Below, piece by piece: positions 1-6,392 of a stretch of DNA of 51,528 nucleotides (position 1 is the stretch's first letter; each line of letters starts with the position of its first letter). The notes under the pieces were generated by a model. That model was not told the origin of the DNA, made no database searches, and was given only the letters and a program-made list of their open reading frames with translations. The stretch comes from Phycisphaerae bacterium. Lineage in GTDB: Bacteria > Planctomycetota > Phycisphaerae > Tepidisphaerales > Tepidisphaeraceae. The DNA lies in contig JAICIO010000036.1 in NCBI GenBank assembly GCA_025924315.1, forward strand, positions 1 through 51,528, written 5' to 3'. Position numbers and translations under genes: made by a program.

Positions 1-24
1 CCGGTGCGCTGAAGCGCACCCTAC
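1..24. repeat. REP-like family A, right half-element
   Basis: The window opens in the right arm of a GTAG-type inverted-repeat element. The arm holds a hairpin with a GGTGCGC/GCGCACC stem and a TGAA loop, and ends in CCCTAC. Complete copies of the same subfamily are at 8036-8110 and 12541-12615. The left arm would lie before the window. It sits just past the stop codon of the following minus-strand gene. Confidence 0.85.
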
Positions 25-45
25 GGGATTTCGATACTCGTATAG

Positions 46-744
46 TTACCGCGACGAAGCGCTGTTCTCGTACTGCATCGCCTTGAGCTTCGCTTTCACA
101 TCCGCGAGCTCGCTGAACGCCTGCTGATTTTCGGTGCGCAGTGTATTCGCCGAATTCTGCTGGATCTCGAGCTGTTCGAGCAATTGCGCGACATGCTTCT
201 CGGCGGTGTCGAGGCGATTGCTCGTCCACGCGATGCCCGCGACGATAAATGCGCCCATCATCACGACGGCGCACCACGCATCGCGTGCGCTCTTGCGGGC
301 GCGCTCGAGCACTTCAACCGGCAGCGATGAAGCGATGGGCGCCGGTTGCGCTTGCTGCTGTGATGTCGGGATCGGCAGCAGCGTCGGGGCGGAGCTGAGT
401 TCTTTTAATTTTTCCGCGAGCTGTCCGACGCGATCGAGCTCGAGGTCGATCTTCGCGCTGAGGCGCACCGGATCGCGCGGCGCGGGAACGGGGTCGCTGG
501 CGAAGACGGAGCCGGGCGTATTCGGCCGCGAAGCGGTGGGGCCGGTTTCGACCACGCCACTGTCCATGTTGAAGGTGCCGACGAGCAACGACTGAAACGG
601 ATCGTTGTAATCGACCATGATCCGCTGGGTCCCTTCCGGGGTGCGCGGGACGATCTTCTCGCGCTGGAGCGGCTTAGGGTTCTTTCCGAACCGCAATGGC
701 GCCGCGGCGGCGGGACGTTTGGGTTGTGTGGCCGTTGCTGACAT
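46..744 (-). CDS. Hypothetical single-pass membrane protein with C-terminal coiled coil
   Basis: A 232-residue protein not assigned to a family. I chose the ATG at 744 because AGAGGAG lies six bases upstream; the frame stays open further but without such a site. The first 150 residues are rich in Pro, Ala and Ser and look disordered. One hydrophobic segment runs from about residue 156 to 174 and is followed by a heptad-like Leu/Gln/Glu-rich stretch (about 177-225) that should form a coiled coil. With no signal peptide, this would be a C-terminally placed anchor with a coiled-coil tail, possibly a scaffold or cell-envelope protein. It is separated from the next minus-strand gene by repeats and a terminator, so it is probably transcribed alone. 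Confidence 0.7.
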   Translation of the reverse strand: MSATATQPKRPAAAAPLRFGKNPKPLQREKIVPRTPEGTQRIMVDYNDPFQSLLVGTFNMDSGVVETGPTASRPNTPGSVFASDPVPAPRDPVRLSAKIDLELDRVGQLAEKLKELSSAPTLLPIPTSQQQAQPAPIASSLPVEVLERARKSARDAWCAVVMMGAFIVAGIAWTSNRLDTAEKHVAQLLEQLEIQQNSANTLRTENQQAFSELADVKAKLKAMQYENSASSR

Positions 745-969
745 CGGTCTCCTCTTTCTGCCCGAAAGCCGTACACAAGCGACTCGACGGCAATCGGGCG
801 CTACTGGCTTGAAGTGATATCGAATTGGCAAATCGGCGAGGCGAGCGGATTGTGACGGTTTCACCGGCGCTACTCGGACCCTGGCGAAGGTTTATGACGG
901 CTGAACCGAAAGCGCCGGACCGATAAAAATCCGACGAGAGGTATTGGCAAAAACCCGCCGCGCGCGGAC

Positions 970-1149
970 GGGAGGGCGAGGCTCCTGCCGAGCCGTTTTG
1001 CGTTCAATTCAGCAGAGATCGCGACGGCGCGAAGAATGCGAAGGTCTCGCGAAGGGATTGTTTCTTCGCGGCTTTCTTCGCGGCTATCGCGCCTTCGCGG
1101 TCTCCGGTTCCTTTGCAGCAGAACGGCTCGGCAGGAGCCTCGCCCTCCC
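970..1149. repeat. Family B (GGAG-type) inverted-repeat element, split by another element
   Basis: Two arms of 26 bp (970-995 and 1124-1149) are perfect inverted repeats of each other, beginning GGGAGGGCGAGGCTC. Each arm contains a GGCTC/GAGCC mini-hairpin behind a GGAG tag. The only other copy in the window (36994-37063, inside rsmB) has just 18 bp between its arms; here 128 bp separate them, and most of that is a family E element (1019-1100). This reads as one element inserted into another. Nothing gene-like is seen in 745-969 or in the rest of this gap. Confidence 0.85.
1019..1100. repeat. Family E inverted-repeat element nested in family B
   Basis: An imperfect inverted repeat built from GCGAAG/CTTCGC units: it starts TCGCGACGGCGCGAAGA and ends with CGCGCCTTCGCGG. 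A closely similar element is at 19448-19532. It lies between the two perfect arms of a family B element, so it probably inserted there after family B was in place. Confidence 0.75.
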
Positions 1150-1187
1150 ACAGGTCCGCGGAGGGCGTGACCCGAGATAGGCGCAAA

Positions 1188-1218
1188 AAAAAGTGACCCC
1201 AGAACGGGGTCACTTTTT
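1188..1218 (-). terminator. Intrinsic terminator
   Basis: A perfect 13-bp stem (AAAAAGTGACCCC with its complement) and a five-base loop. On the minus strand it is followed by a run of eight T, a strong rho-independent terminator for the riboswitch-controlled small gene that ends at 1335. On the plus strand the T run is five, so it may work in both directions. Confidence 0.8.
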
Positions 1219-1334
1219 GAAGATCCAGATGTGCCGTGAATCAACTCAATCGTTCAGCGTCATCGCAGGAGCGAGGTTGAGTTGTTTGAGCGTTTGTTGC
1301 GCTCCCATTGGCCGCCGCAGCGACCGAGCCACGA

Positions 1335-1553
1335 TCAGGCCTGCATCTCGTAGGATTCCTGAGATTGCAGGATCTCATTCACCGTCTGCTCGAGCTTCTG
1401 CTCGGCGGATCGGATGGCATGAGAGGCAACGCCTGTGCTGCGATAGGCAGCGAGACGATCGAGCCCACCCGGGCGGGCAAGAGCGTCATACAGCTTGGCG
1501 TCGATCAGGCTTTCGATCGCCTTGCGTAACGATTCGGCTTGGTTCACCAGCAT
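1335..1553 (-). CDS. 72-residue protein of unknown function, downstream of a c-di-AMP riboswitch
   Basis: A small, mostly helical, charged protein of 72 residues with no signal peptide or membrane segment. I recognise no family. The start at 1553 is supported by AAGGAG eight bases upstream; the frame continues upstream but only through leader sequence. It is the first and only gene between the putative c-di-AMP riboswitch (1684-1870) and a strong terminator (1188-1218), so the transcript appears monocistronic. If the riboswitch call is right, this protein is made when c-di-AMP is low, which would place it in osmotic, potassium or cell-wall homeostasis. That is inference from the switch, not from the protein. 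The last part (about residues 48-68) could form a coiled coil. Confidence 0.75.
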   Translation of the reverse strand: MLVNQAESLRKAIESLIDAKLYDALARPGGLDRLAAYRSTGVASHAIRSAEQKLEQTVNEILQSQESYEMQA

Positions 1554-1683
1554 GGCCGATTCTCCTTGCACCCTTGCGGTGCGGTTGCGCCTCCAAATGC
1601 TGGACCTCTGGTGCGGTACGCATCCAGCGGGAGGCAAAAACTATGGAAGGATCTAGGGCGCCGATCAGGCGCGTTGATCCCTT

Positions 1684-1870
1684 TCACATGCCTACGGAGT
1701 TAGCTGACGGGCTGGGAGTTGAAAGTCTCCCTCGGTCAATGCCGATTCGCCCCTGTCACACCGCCGTCCGCAACTTAGTTCAAGTGGCGACAGCTCGTGA
1801 CGATGCGAGTCAAACGAAACTCGCATTGGGTTCTCCGCGGCGCCTCGGTGCGAAGCGCCTTAGGCGGACA
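1684..1870 (-). ncRNA. Cyclic-di-AMP riboswitch (ydaO/yuaA class)
   Basis: Read on the minus strand, the segment carries the conserved ydaO blocks in the right order: GCCUAA at the 5' side of P1, CGGAGAACCC, GGGGCGAAUC, GAGGGAGAC with CUCCC, then CCCGUCAGCUAACUCCGUAG (about 1695-1714), closing with AGGC that pairs with the 5' GCCU. These correspond block for block to my memory of the Thermoanaerobacter ydaO aptamer. A variable hairpin (ATGCGAGT/ACTCGCAT) and a longer insert sit between the second and third blocks. A GGATC/GATCC hairpin at about 1650-1680, followed by a short T run, may be the expression platform. Not confirmed by a covariance search. Confidence 0.82.
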
Positions 1871-1881
1871 AAGCAGGCTGG

Positions 1882-1909
1882 AGTTTATGAAAGAGTTATA
1901 GGGTGTCAA
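1882..1909 (-). promoter_or_regulatory. Sigma70-like promoter of the riboswitch leader
   Basis: On the minus strand, TTGACA (1909-1904) is followed after 16 bases by TAAACT (1887-1882). Transcription would begin near 1875, a few bases before the predicted aptamer, so position and spacing support both calls. Confidence 0.6.
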
Positions 1910-1962
1910 GAAAATCAACCTAAATTGACAGCCGTTTTATAAAATTTTTACGCGCGCGAAAA

Positions 1963-1993
1963 CCGCGGCGGTGGATTGCTCCACCCGCCGCGG
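1963..1993 (-). terminator. GC-rich hairpin terminator of the glycoside hydrolase gene
   Basis: CCGCGGCGGTGG and its complement (one bulged base) around a six-base loop, 33 bases past the stop codon at 2026. On the minus strand only four T follow directly, so it is a moderate intrinsic terminator. Confidence 0.6.
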
Positions 1994-2025
1994 TGATCCC
2001 TCCATCGGAGATTCAGTGAAGTCGA

Positions 2026-3732
2026 TTACGCGATCATCGACTTGAAGGTGTCATAGAACGGCTGGTGCTTCGAACCGTCCGAGTTGATCACGCCAGCGAA
2101 TCCGGCTGGTGTGCTAATCACGTTGTAGTTGAAGTAATACGCCATCGACAGATTCTGCTGAATGAACGGATAGATCGTCTTCAGCATGCTCGACCAGCTG
2201 GTATTGCTCGACGACAGCTGGAAGTTCCATTCCGTCGCGACCAGCGGCTTGCCGGCGAACATCGACTTGATGTCGAGGATCGTCTGTTCCTGGCCCGACA
2301 CGCTCGTGTCATAGGGATGAATGTTGGCATAGTCGACGTAATTCAGATAACCCGCATTCTTCATCGTCTGGTTGGACGTGCGGCTGGCGGTGAGGCCGGC
2401 GCCGATGACCTTCTCGCCATGAGCGTGAAGCGAGTCATACGCGCCGCGGAGCTCCTGCTGCACGTACTGCGAGAGCGAGCCGGAGAAGTACGAGCTGATG
2501 TTGGGCTCGTTGCCGATTTCCCAGTAGTCGACGGCACTGGCGACACCCGACTGAGTGACGGCCCAGTCGAAGTAGGCCTTGGCTTCGGAGTAGGTCGGAA
2601 CCTTCGAGCAGGTCGTGAGCAGCGTGACCTTGAAGCCGGCGGCCTTGTAGGCCCTGGCGTTGGCGAAGGTGTTCGCGGCACTCCAGCGATTGCTCCATGC
2701 GGTGAGGCCCATCCAGATTCGGACGGATTCGACACCCAGATCGCGGAGGATCGGGATCTTCGTGCTGGGGTTGTCGCCTTCACCGATGTTGATGCCCTTC
2801 AGGAACCCGGCGTCGGCAACACCCGACGGCGAGCTGGTCGAACCGCTCGACGTGCTGGTGCTGGAGCTGCCCGAGGTGAGCGACGCGGTGTTCGTGTACG
2901 CGCTGTTGCCGTACGAGTTGTACGCGGTGACCTTGTAGTAGTACTTCTTGCCGCTGGTGAGGCCCGTGTTCGTGTAGGTCGTGGTGTTCGCACCGAGCGT
3001 CGTCAGGAGCGAGAAGCTGCTGCCGTCCGTGCTGCGATAAACCTTGTAACCGGTTTCGCGAGTCGAGTTGTCCTTCCACGTCAGCTTGATCGAAGTCGAA
3101 GAAGCCGAACTAAGCGAAAGGCTGGTCGGCGCCGCGGGGGGGCTGGCGATCGTGCTGGTGCTGGTCGAGCTGCTGGTGCTCGTCGAGCTCTGCGTGATGT
3201 CGATGAAGTCGATCTTGTTGTTGCTTCCGCCCGCGGTGGTGATTGTGAGCCTGCCGTCGCTGACGGTCACGCTCTTGGTGCCTTCGATCCAGTGATTGGT
3301 GCTGGTCGGCGTTCCGCTGACGACGGTCTGACCTTCGGCGGCGAGCTTGTAGGAACTGTCGGTGTAGCTGGCGTCACCCGAAACGATATGGACCGAATAG
3401 GTGCCGTTCGGAACCGCGATGCCCCACGAGCTGCTGCTGCTCATCTGGGCGAGGGTGTCATAGCGCTGATCTTTCGACCTGGAAGAATTGCGATCGCGCA
3501 TGTTGGCGGACATGCTCGTGTTCCAGCCGTAGGTTTGTCCGTTGCGGCTGGCGTAGGTGGCGCCGGTGTCGTTGATGTATCCGCTGTAGCCTGCTGCGCC
3601 CGAGGGGGCGAAGTTGATGTGCGCGCTGAAGGACATCAGCTGGCGCTCTTCGAGTTTTTCAAAATGGTTGACACGACGATCATCGTTCGAACGGCGAATC
3701 TTCCGTGACAGCTTCGAAAGCATCTTCTTCAT
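2026..3732 (-). CDS. Secreted clan GH-A glycoside hydrolase with carbohydrate-binding and FN3 domains
   Basis: 568 residues from the ATG at 3732, which has AAGGA six bases upstream; the adjacent ATG at 3735 is also possible. Near residues 24-34 is FEKLEERQLMS, the N-terminal motif typical of planctomycete surface and secreted proteins. A malectin/CBM-like beta domain follows (about 35-180), then a Ser/Thr linker, a fibronectin type III domain (about 198-285), a second Ser/Thr linker and a TIM-barrel domain (about 304-568). WEIGNEPN (Glu near 409) and VATEWNF (Glu near 501) fit the acid/base and nucleophile of clan GH-A (GH39/GH5-like). It probably cleaves a plant or microbial polysaccharide outside the cell; the exact GH family and substrate cannot be read from sequence alone. 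The long upstream region holds paired operator-like palindromes. Confidence 0.82.
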   Translation of the reverse strand: MKKMLSKLSRKIRRSNDDRRVNHFEKLEERQLMSFSAHINFAPSGAAGYSGYINDTGATYASRNGQTYGWNTSMSANMRDRNSSRSKDQRYDTLAQMSSSSSWGIAVPNGTYSVHIVSGDASYTDSSYKLAAEGQTVVSGTPTSTNHWIEGTKSVTVSDGRLTITTAGGSNNKIDFIDITQSSTSTSSSTSTSTIASPPAAPTSLSLSSASSTSIKLTWKDNSTRETGYKVYRSTDGSSFSLLTTLGANTTTYTNTGLTSGKKYYYKVTAYNSYGNSAYTNTASLTSGSSSTSTSSGSTSSPSGVADAGFLKGINIGEGDNPSTKIPILRDLGVESVRIWMGLTAWSNRWSAANTFANARAYKAAGFKVTLLTTCSKVPTYSEAKAYFDWAVTQSGVASAVDYWEIGNEPNISSYFSGSLSQYVQQELRGAYDSLHAHGEKVIGAGLTASRTSNQTMKNAGYLNYVDYANIHPYDTSVSGQEQTILDIKSMFAGKPLVATEWNFQLSSSNTSWSSMLKTIYPFIQQNLSMAYYFNYNVISTPAGFAGVINSDGSKHQPFYDTFKSMIA

Positions 3733-3932
3733 CATTCTTCCTTCGTTGAACAGCCCTAAGGTGGATGACGTTGATGGCCGGCCCGTCCGACCAAAAAGAA
3801 TCGACAACGCCTGCGTCCTACGGCACGACCGCAGGGTGGTTCGGGGCCGAATGGCCTTCGACACAAAAACTTTGCAGAACAGCCCGCGCAAAGTGGAATC
3901 GAAACCGGGTCAGACGATTGGTCTGGTGCGGT

Positions 3933-3950
3933 TAGTCGTTATCACGACAA
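3933..3950. promoter_or_regulatory. 18-bp palindrome, imperfect operator copy
   Basis: TAGTCGTTATCACGACAA, matching the perfect palindrome at 4203-4220 in 16 of 18 positions. It lies about 200 bases upstream of the glycoside hydrolase start, in a gap (3736-4355) without a convincing gene. Confidence 0.5.
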
Positions 3951-4046
3951 GCCGCCCGCGGTCTGATTGTGTGCGGAGTTTAGGGAGGATGATCGATGCG
4001 CCAACCCGCAAAACCCGAGAAAAAAAGTTTTTCTTCAGCCCATCGA

Positions 4047-4062
4047 TGTGACTCAAATCACG
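4047..4062. promoter_or_regulatory. CRP/FNR-like site
   Basis: TGTGA-CTCAAA-TCACG resembles a CRP-type binding site (TGTGA-N6-TCACA). It stands between the two 18-bp palindromes upstream of the secreted glycoside hydrolase. Catabolite-type control of such a gene would make sense, but a single site is weak evidence. Confidence 0.35.
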
Positions 4063-4202
4063 TGCAACGAGCGCGCCAGAATTCATCCCGCGGATGCGGT
4101 CACGAGCAGAAGTTTTCCGCAAAAGGGGCTGAGACGCCGTGAGAGCGGATTCTGAAGGGGAAGAAAAACTTATTTTCCGCGCGAAACGCGTGCAAATGCG
4201 GA

Positions 4203-4220
4203 TAGTCGTGATCACGACTA
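4203..4220. promoter_or_regulatory. 18-bp perfect palindrome, operator candidate
   Basis: TAGTCGTGATCACGACTA is self-complementary over all 18 positions. A second, nearly identical copy is at 3933-3950, 270 bp away centre to centre. Size and symmetry suit a dimeric LacI/GntR-type repressor; two spaced operators would allow looping. Either the glycoside hydrolase (minus) or the pseudopilin remnant (plus) could be the former target. Confidence 0.5.
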
Positions 4221-4355
4221 ATTTCTTGCCGGTTTTATGCCTCTCCGGCGGGTTTCCCTATTTTCACACACTTGCTGATTATCCTGACGCAAATCATTGA
4301 TAATGTGCTTCAGCGGATGAGTCGGCAAGCCAACATAAAGTGACCTGGGCTCATC

Positions 4356-4664
4356 ATGCGCAAACGAGGATTCACGCTCGTCGAACTACTCGTCGTTATT
4401 GGCATCGTCGCCGTGATCTCGCGCGCTCGAGAGAGTGCGAACCGCGCTACATGCCTCAGCAACCAACAGGGACATAAGAAGGAGATCAACGTACTATATG
4501 CCGACCTGTCGGCGAAGTGGGTTGGGCGGTCGGCGTTTGATGCGCGTTTGAAGCTCATTCCGGATTGGCCGTATGAGACGGCGCTGGCGACGAACAATCC
4601 CGCGTTTCTTGACGAGACGAAGAATCCGCCGACCGGGCTGTGGGCAGACCTCGACCGCCAATAA
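4356..4664 (+). pseudogene. Decayed type II secretion/type IV-like pseudopilin (DUF1559-type relic)
   Basis: The 102-residue frame begins with a textbook prepilin N-terminus (RKRGFTLVELLVVIGIVAVI) but the rest of the membrane helix, normally continuing with a second hydrophobic half, is missing: the sequence jumps straight to SRARESANRATCLSN. After a few residues it jumps again to NVLYADLSAKWV, a motif that in intact planctomycete pseudopilins lies near the C-terminus. Two internal deletions in an otherwise recognisable protein make a functional pilin unlikely. Planctomycete genomes carry many such paralogues, so loss of one is plausible. It could still be expressed as a short peptide. Confidence 0.65.
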
Positions 4665-4712
4665 CATTTTGGCGCCCTCCGCGTATACTTCCCGCCACCT
4701 GCGGGAGGTTTC

Positions 4713-5273
4713 GTGAAGCGATTTGTTTCTGCGATCGTGTTGGCGCTCGTCCTATCTGTTCCGTCGGCGCGGGCGGGGTGGGTCGATGGCAAGACGACGT
4801 TCGCGAAAGGCACGTGGACGGCTCAAGCCTACGGCAACTACATCTCCGCGAAAGGATTCTCCGACGAGATCCTCGCCTCCGGCGCCGCCGGCGTCGGGTA
4901 CTTCGTCTTCGACAATGCCGAGCTCAATCTCGAAGTGCTCGGCTACCACGTGACACAGGACGGCCCCGACGCGGATGCCGTCGGCCTGCAACTTCTCCTC
5001 CGGCATCACTGGATTCAGTTCGACAAGCTCTCGCTGTTTGTGGACGTGGGACCCGGCATCTTTGAAGGCAGCACGGAAGTTCCGCACGACGGCACGACGT
5101 TCAACATCACCTTTCGCTCGGGCCCGGGCCTGACCTATCAGCTCACCGATAACGTTTATCTCATCGGCGGGGTAAGGTATTTCCACTTGTCGAACGCGGC
5201 GCTGGAAGGGCGTGAGCACAATCCGAGCATCAATGGCGTCGAAGGGTATTTTGGTGTGATGTTTAAGTTCTAG
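4713..5273 (+). CDS. Acyloxyacyl hydrolase / lipid A deacylase (PagL-like) outer membrane protein
   Basis: 186 residues starting at a GTG with GGGAGG five bases upstream. Residues 1-21 form a signal peptide ending ARA. The remainder alternates in beta-strand fashion and ends in Phe (MFKF), as outer-membrane barrels do. The motif YFHLSNAALEG followed by NPSINGVE matches the PagL His-x-Ser-Asn active-site region and its later Glu. PagL removes the 3-O-linked acyl chain from lipid A in the outer membrane, so the gene implies a lipopolysaccharide-bearing outer membrane. A non-catalytic barrel relative is the alternative. It seems to be a single-gene unit between the pilin relic and a repeat. Confidence 0.72.
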   Translation: MKRFVSAIVLALVLSVPSARAGWVDGKTTFAKGTWTAQAYGNYISAKGFSDEILASGAAGVGYFVFDNAELNLEVLGYHVTQDGPDADAVGLQLLLRHHWIQFDKLSLFVDVGPGIFEGSTEVPHDGTTFNITFRSGPGLTYQLTDNVYLIGGVRYFHLSNAALEGREHNPSINGVEGYFGVMFKF

Positions 5274-5303
5274 TGTCCGGAATGAATGGAGTGAAACCAT
5301 TAT

Positions 5304-5364
5304 CGTGACACGGGCTTCTAGCCCGTGCTGATCCCGCTCGCACGGCCTGGAAGGGCGTGTCACG
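5304..5364. repeat. Family D inverted-repeat element (61 bp)
   Basis: Arms of 25 bp (5304-5328, 5340-5364) in inverted orientation; the left arm has a CGGGC/GCCCG hairpin with a TTCTA loop behind a TGAC tag. The copy at 44709-44769 has exactly the same length. It fills much of the 120-bp gap between two plus-strand genes. Confidence 0.85.
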
Positions 5365-5393
5365 GATAACGCACCACGTTTCAGAGTTCACCA

Positions 5394-6392
5394 ATGGACA
5401 GCACAACGCAGAAGCATCAGATCATTATTCTCGGCGTCTGCCTCGCGCTGCTGATTGTTGGCGGTGCGGTGTGGTTTTCGATTGCGCGGAGATCATCAGC
5501 GCCTGGGCCGAGTGAAACCATTGCGCCGAGCGCGGCGGTTGCGGCGCTGATCAACAGGCCTGCTCCGGCGACGACGCCGACGACCGGTCCCCAGCTGCAC
5601 GTCGGCCTCTACATGAGCAAAACGACCGGCGACGAGGATGGCTACAGCATCCAAATCGTCGGCGAATTGTCGCGCGGAGATTTCGACCTCATGCCGATGA
5701 TCGAGCCGAACACCGCGGCTGTGCCCGAGATCAAAAAGCTTCTCGACCTGTGGTTCAAAGATAAACCGCCGGTGAATGCGTTCGATCCCGAGGCGCTGAA
5801 AAAGCTCGACGTGATCGTCGCCCCGCGAATCTGGGCGCTGCCGGATGAAGCGCGCGTCGCGATCGAAGCGGCCGTCAAAAACGGAACCGGCCTTCTCGCG
5901 CGCAACGGTCTCGGCTGCATGTCCCCCGGCGGAGGACCGGAAGTCTCGCGCTTGAATGGCTTCGCCGAATCGCAATTCGGCTACAACGCGCATCCGATGG
6001 AGTGCGAAGTGATCGGATCGCATCCGATCCTGGGCAAACTCTCGGGGAAGCTCGGACAGTCGATCCAGATCACACCGAACGGCACATGGGGCGAGCCAAA
6101 TGCGCAGACGACTCCGCTGATCGAAGTGAAAGATATGAAGGCGTTTCGGACGTTCTTCCATTACGGCAACATCCAGTCGCCGTTCTATCCGCTGTACGTT
6201 TCGCAGCTGGGGAAAGGGCGGATCGTCGGCTGTGAGTTTCCGGCGTGGTCGATGATGCCGAAGGACCTGATGAGCGCAACCGATCAGGAGTTCAACATCC
6301 GCGCGGTCTTGTGGCTCGCGCATAAGCTCGACGAGACCACACTCGCTACTACGCAATCGACGACGCGCGCGACGACTCTACCGGCTCGATAG
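5394..6392 (+). CDS. Membrane-anchored protein with a glutamine-amidotransferase-like (ThuA-type) fold
   Basis: 332 residues. A single membrane anchor spans about residues 9-28, followed by an Ala/Pro/Thr-rich linker; the rest should face the periplasm. The soluble part alternates strands and helices and has the flavour of trehalose-utilisation (ThuA)/class I amidotransferase-like proteins: DVIVAPRIWALPDEARVA, then AAVKNGTGLLARNG, a late HPILGKLSG, and GKGRIVGCEFP. No Cys-His-Glu triad is obvious, so it is probably a binding or structural version. No good ribosome site precedes the ATG. The C-terminus overlaps the end of the convergent gene by 15 bp. Family assignment is tentative. Confidence 0.6.
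   Translation: MDSTTQKHQIIILGVCLALLIVGGAVWFSIARRSSAPGPSETIAPSAAVAALINRPAPATTPTTGPQLHVGLYMSKTTGDEDGYSIQIVGELSRGDFDLMPMIEPNTAAVPEIKKLLDLWFKDKPPVNAFDPEALKKLDVIVAPRIWALPDEARVAIEAAVKNGTGLLARNGLGCMSPGGGPEVSRLNGFAESQFGYNAHPMECEVIGSHPILGKLSGKLGQSIQITPNGTWGEPNAQTTPLIEVKDMKAFRTFFHYGNIQSPFYPLYVSQLGKGRIVGCEFPAWSMMPKDLMSATDQEFNIRAVLWLAHKLDETTLATTQSTTRATTLPAR

Noticed and set aside
870-1244. Apparent small proteins in the repeat region, one with WEGEAPAEP
   Set aside because: These peptides are translations of the family B inverted repeat and are repeated in other frames; no ribosome site.
1720-1800. Resemblance to a 16S rRNA 3' end (ACACCGCC)
   Set aside because: Only eight bases match; the context is fully explained by the riboswitch on the opposite strand.
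1684-1870. Cobalamin riboswitch as alternative
   Set aside because: No B12-box motif is seen, while several ydaO blocks match in order.
2065-3708. Long plus-strand frame opposite the glycoside hydrolase (547 codons)
   Set aside because: Arg/Val/Gly-rich antisense shadow of a GC-rich gene; the minus strand has recognisable domains and a ribosome site.
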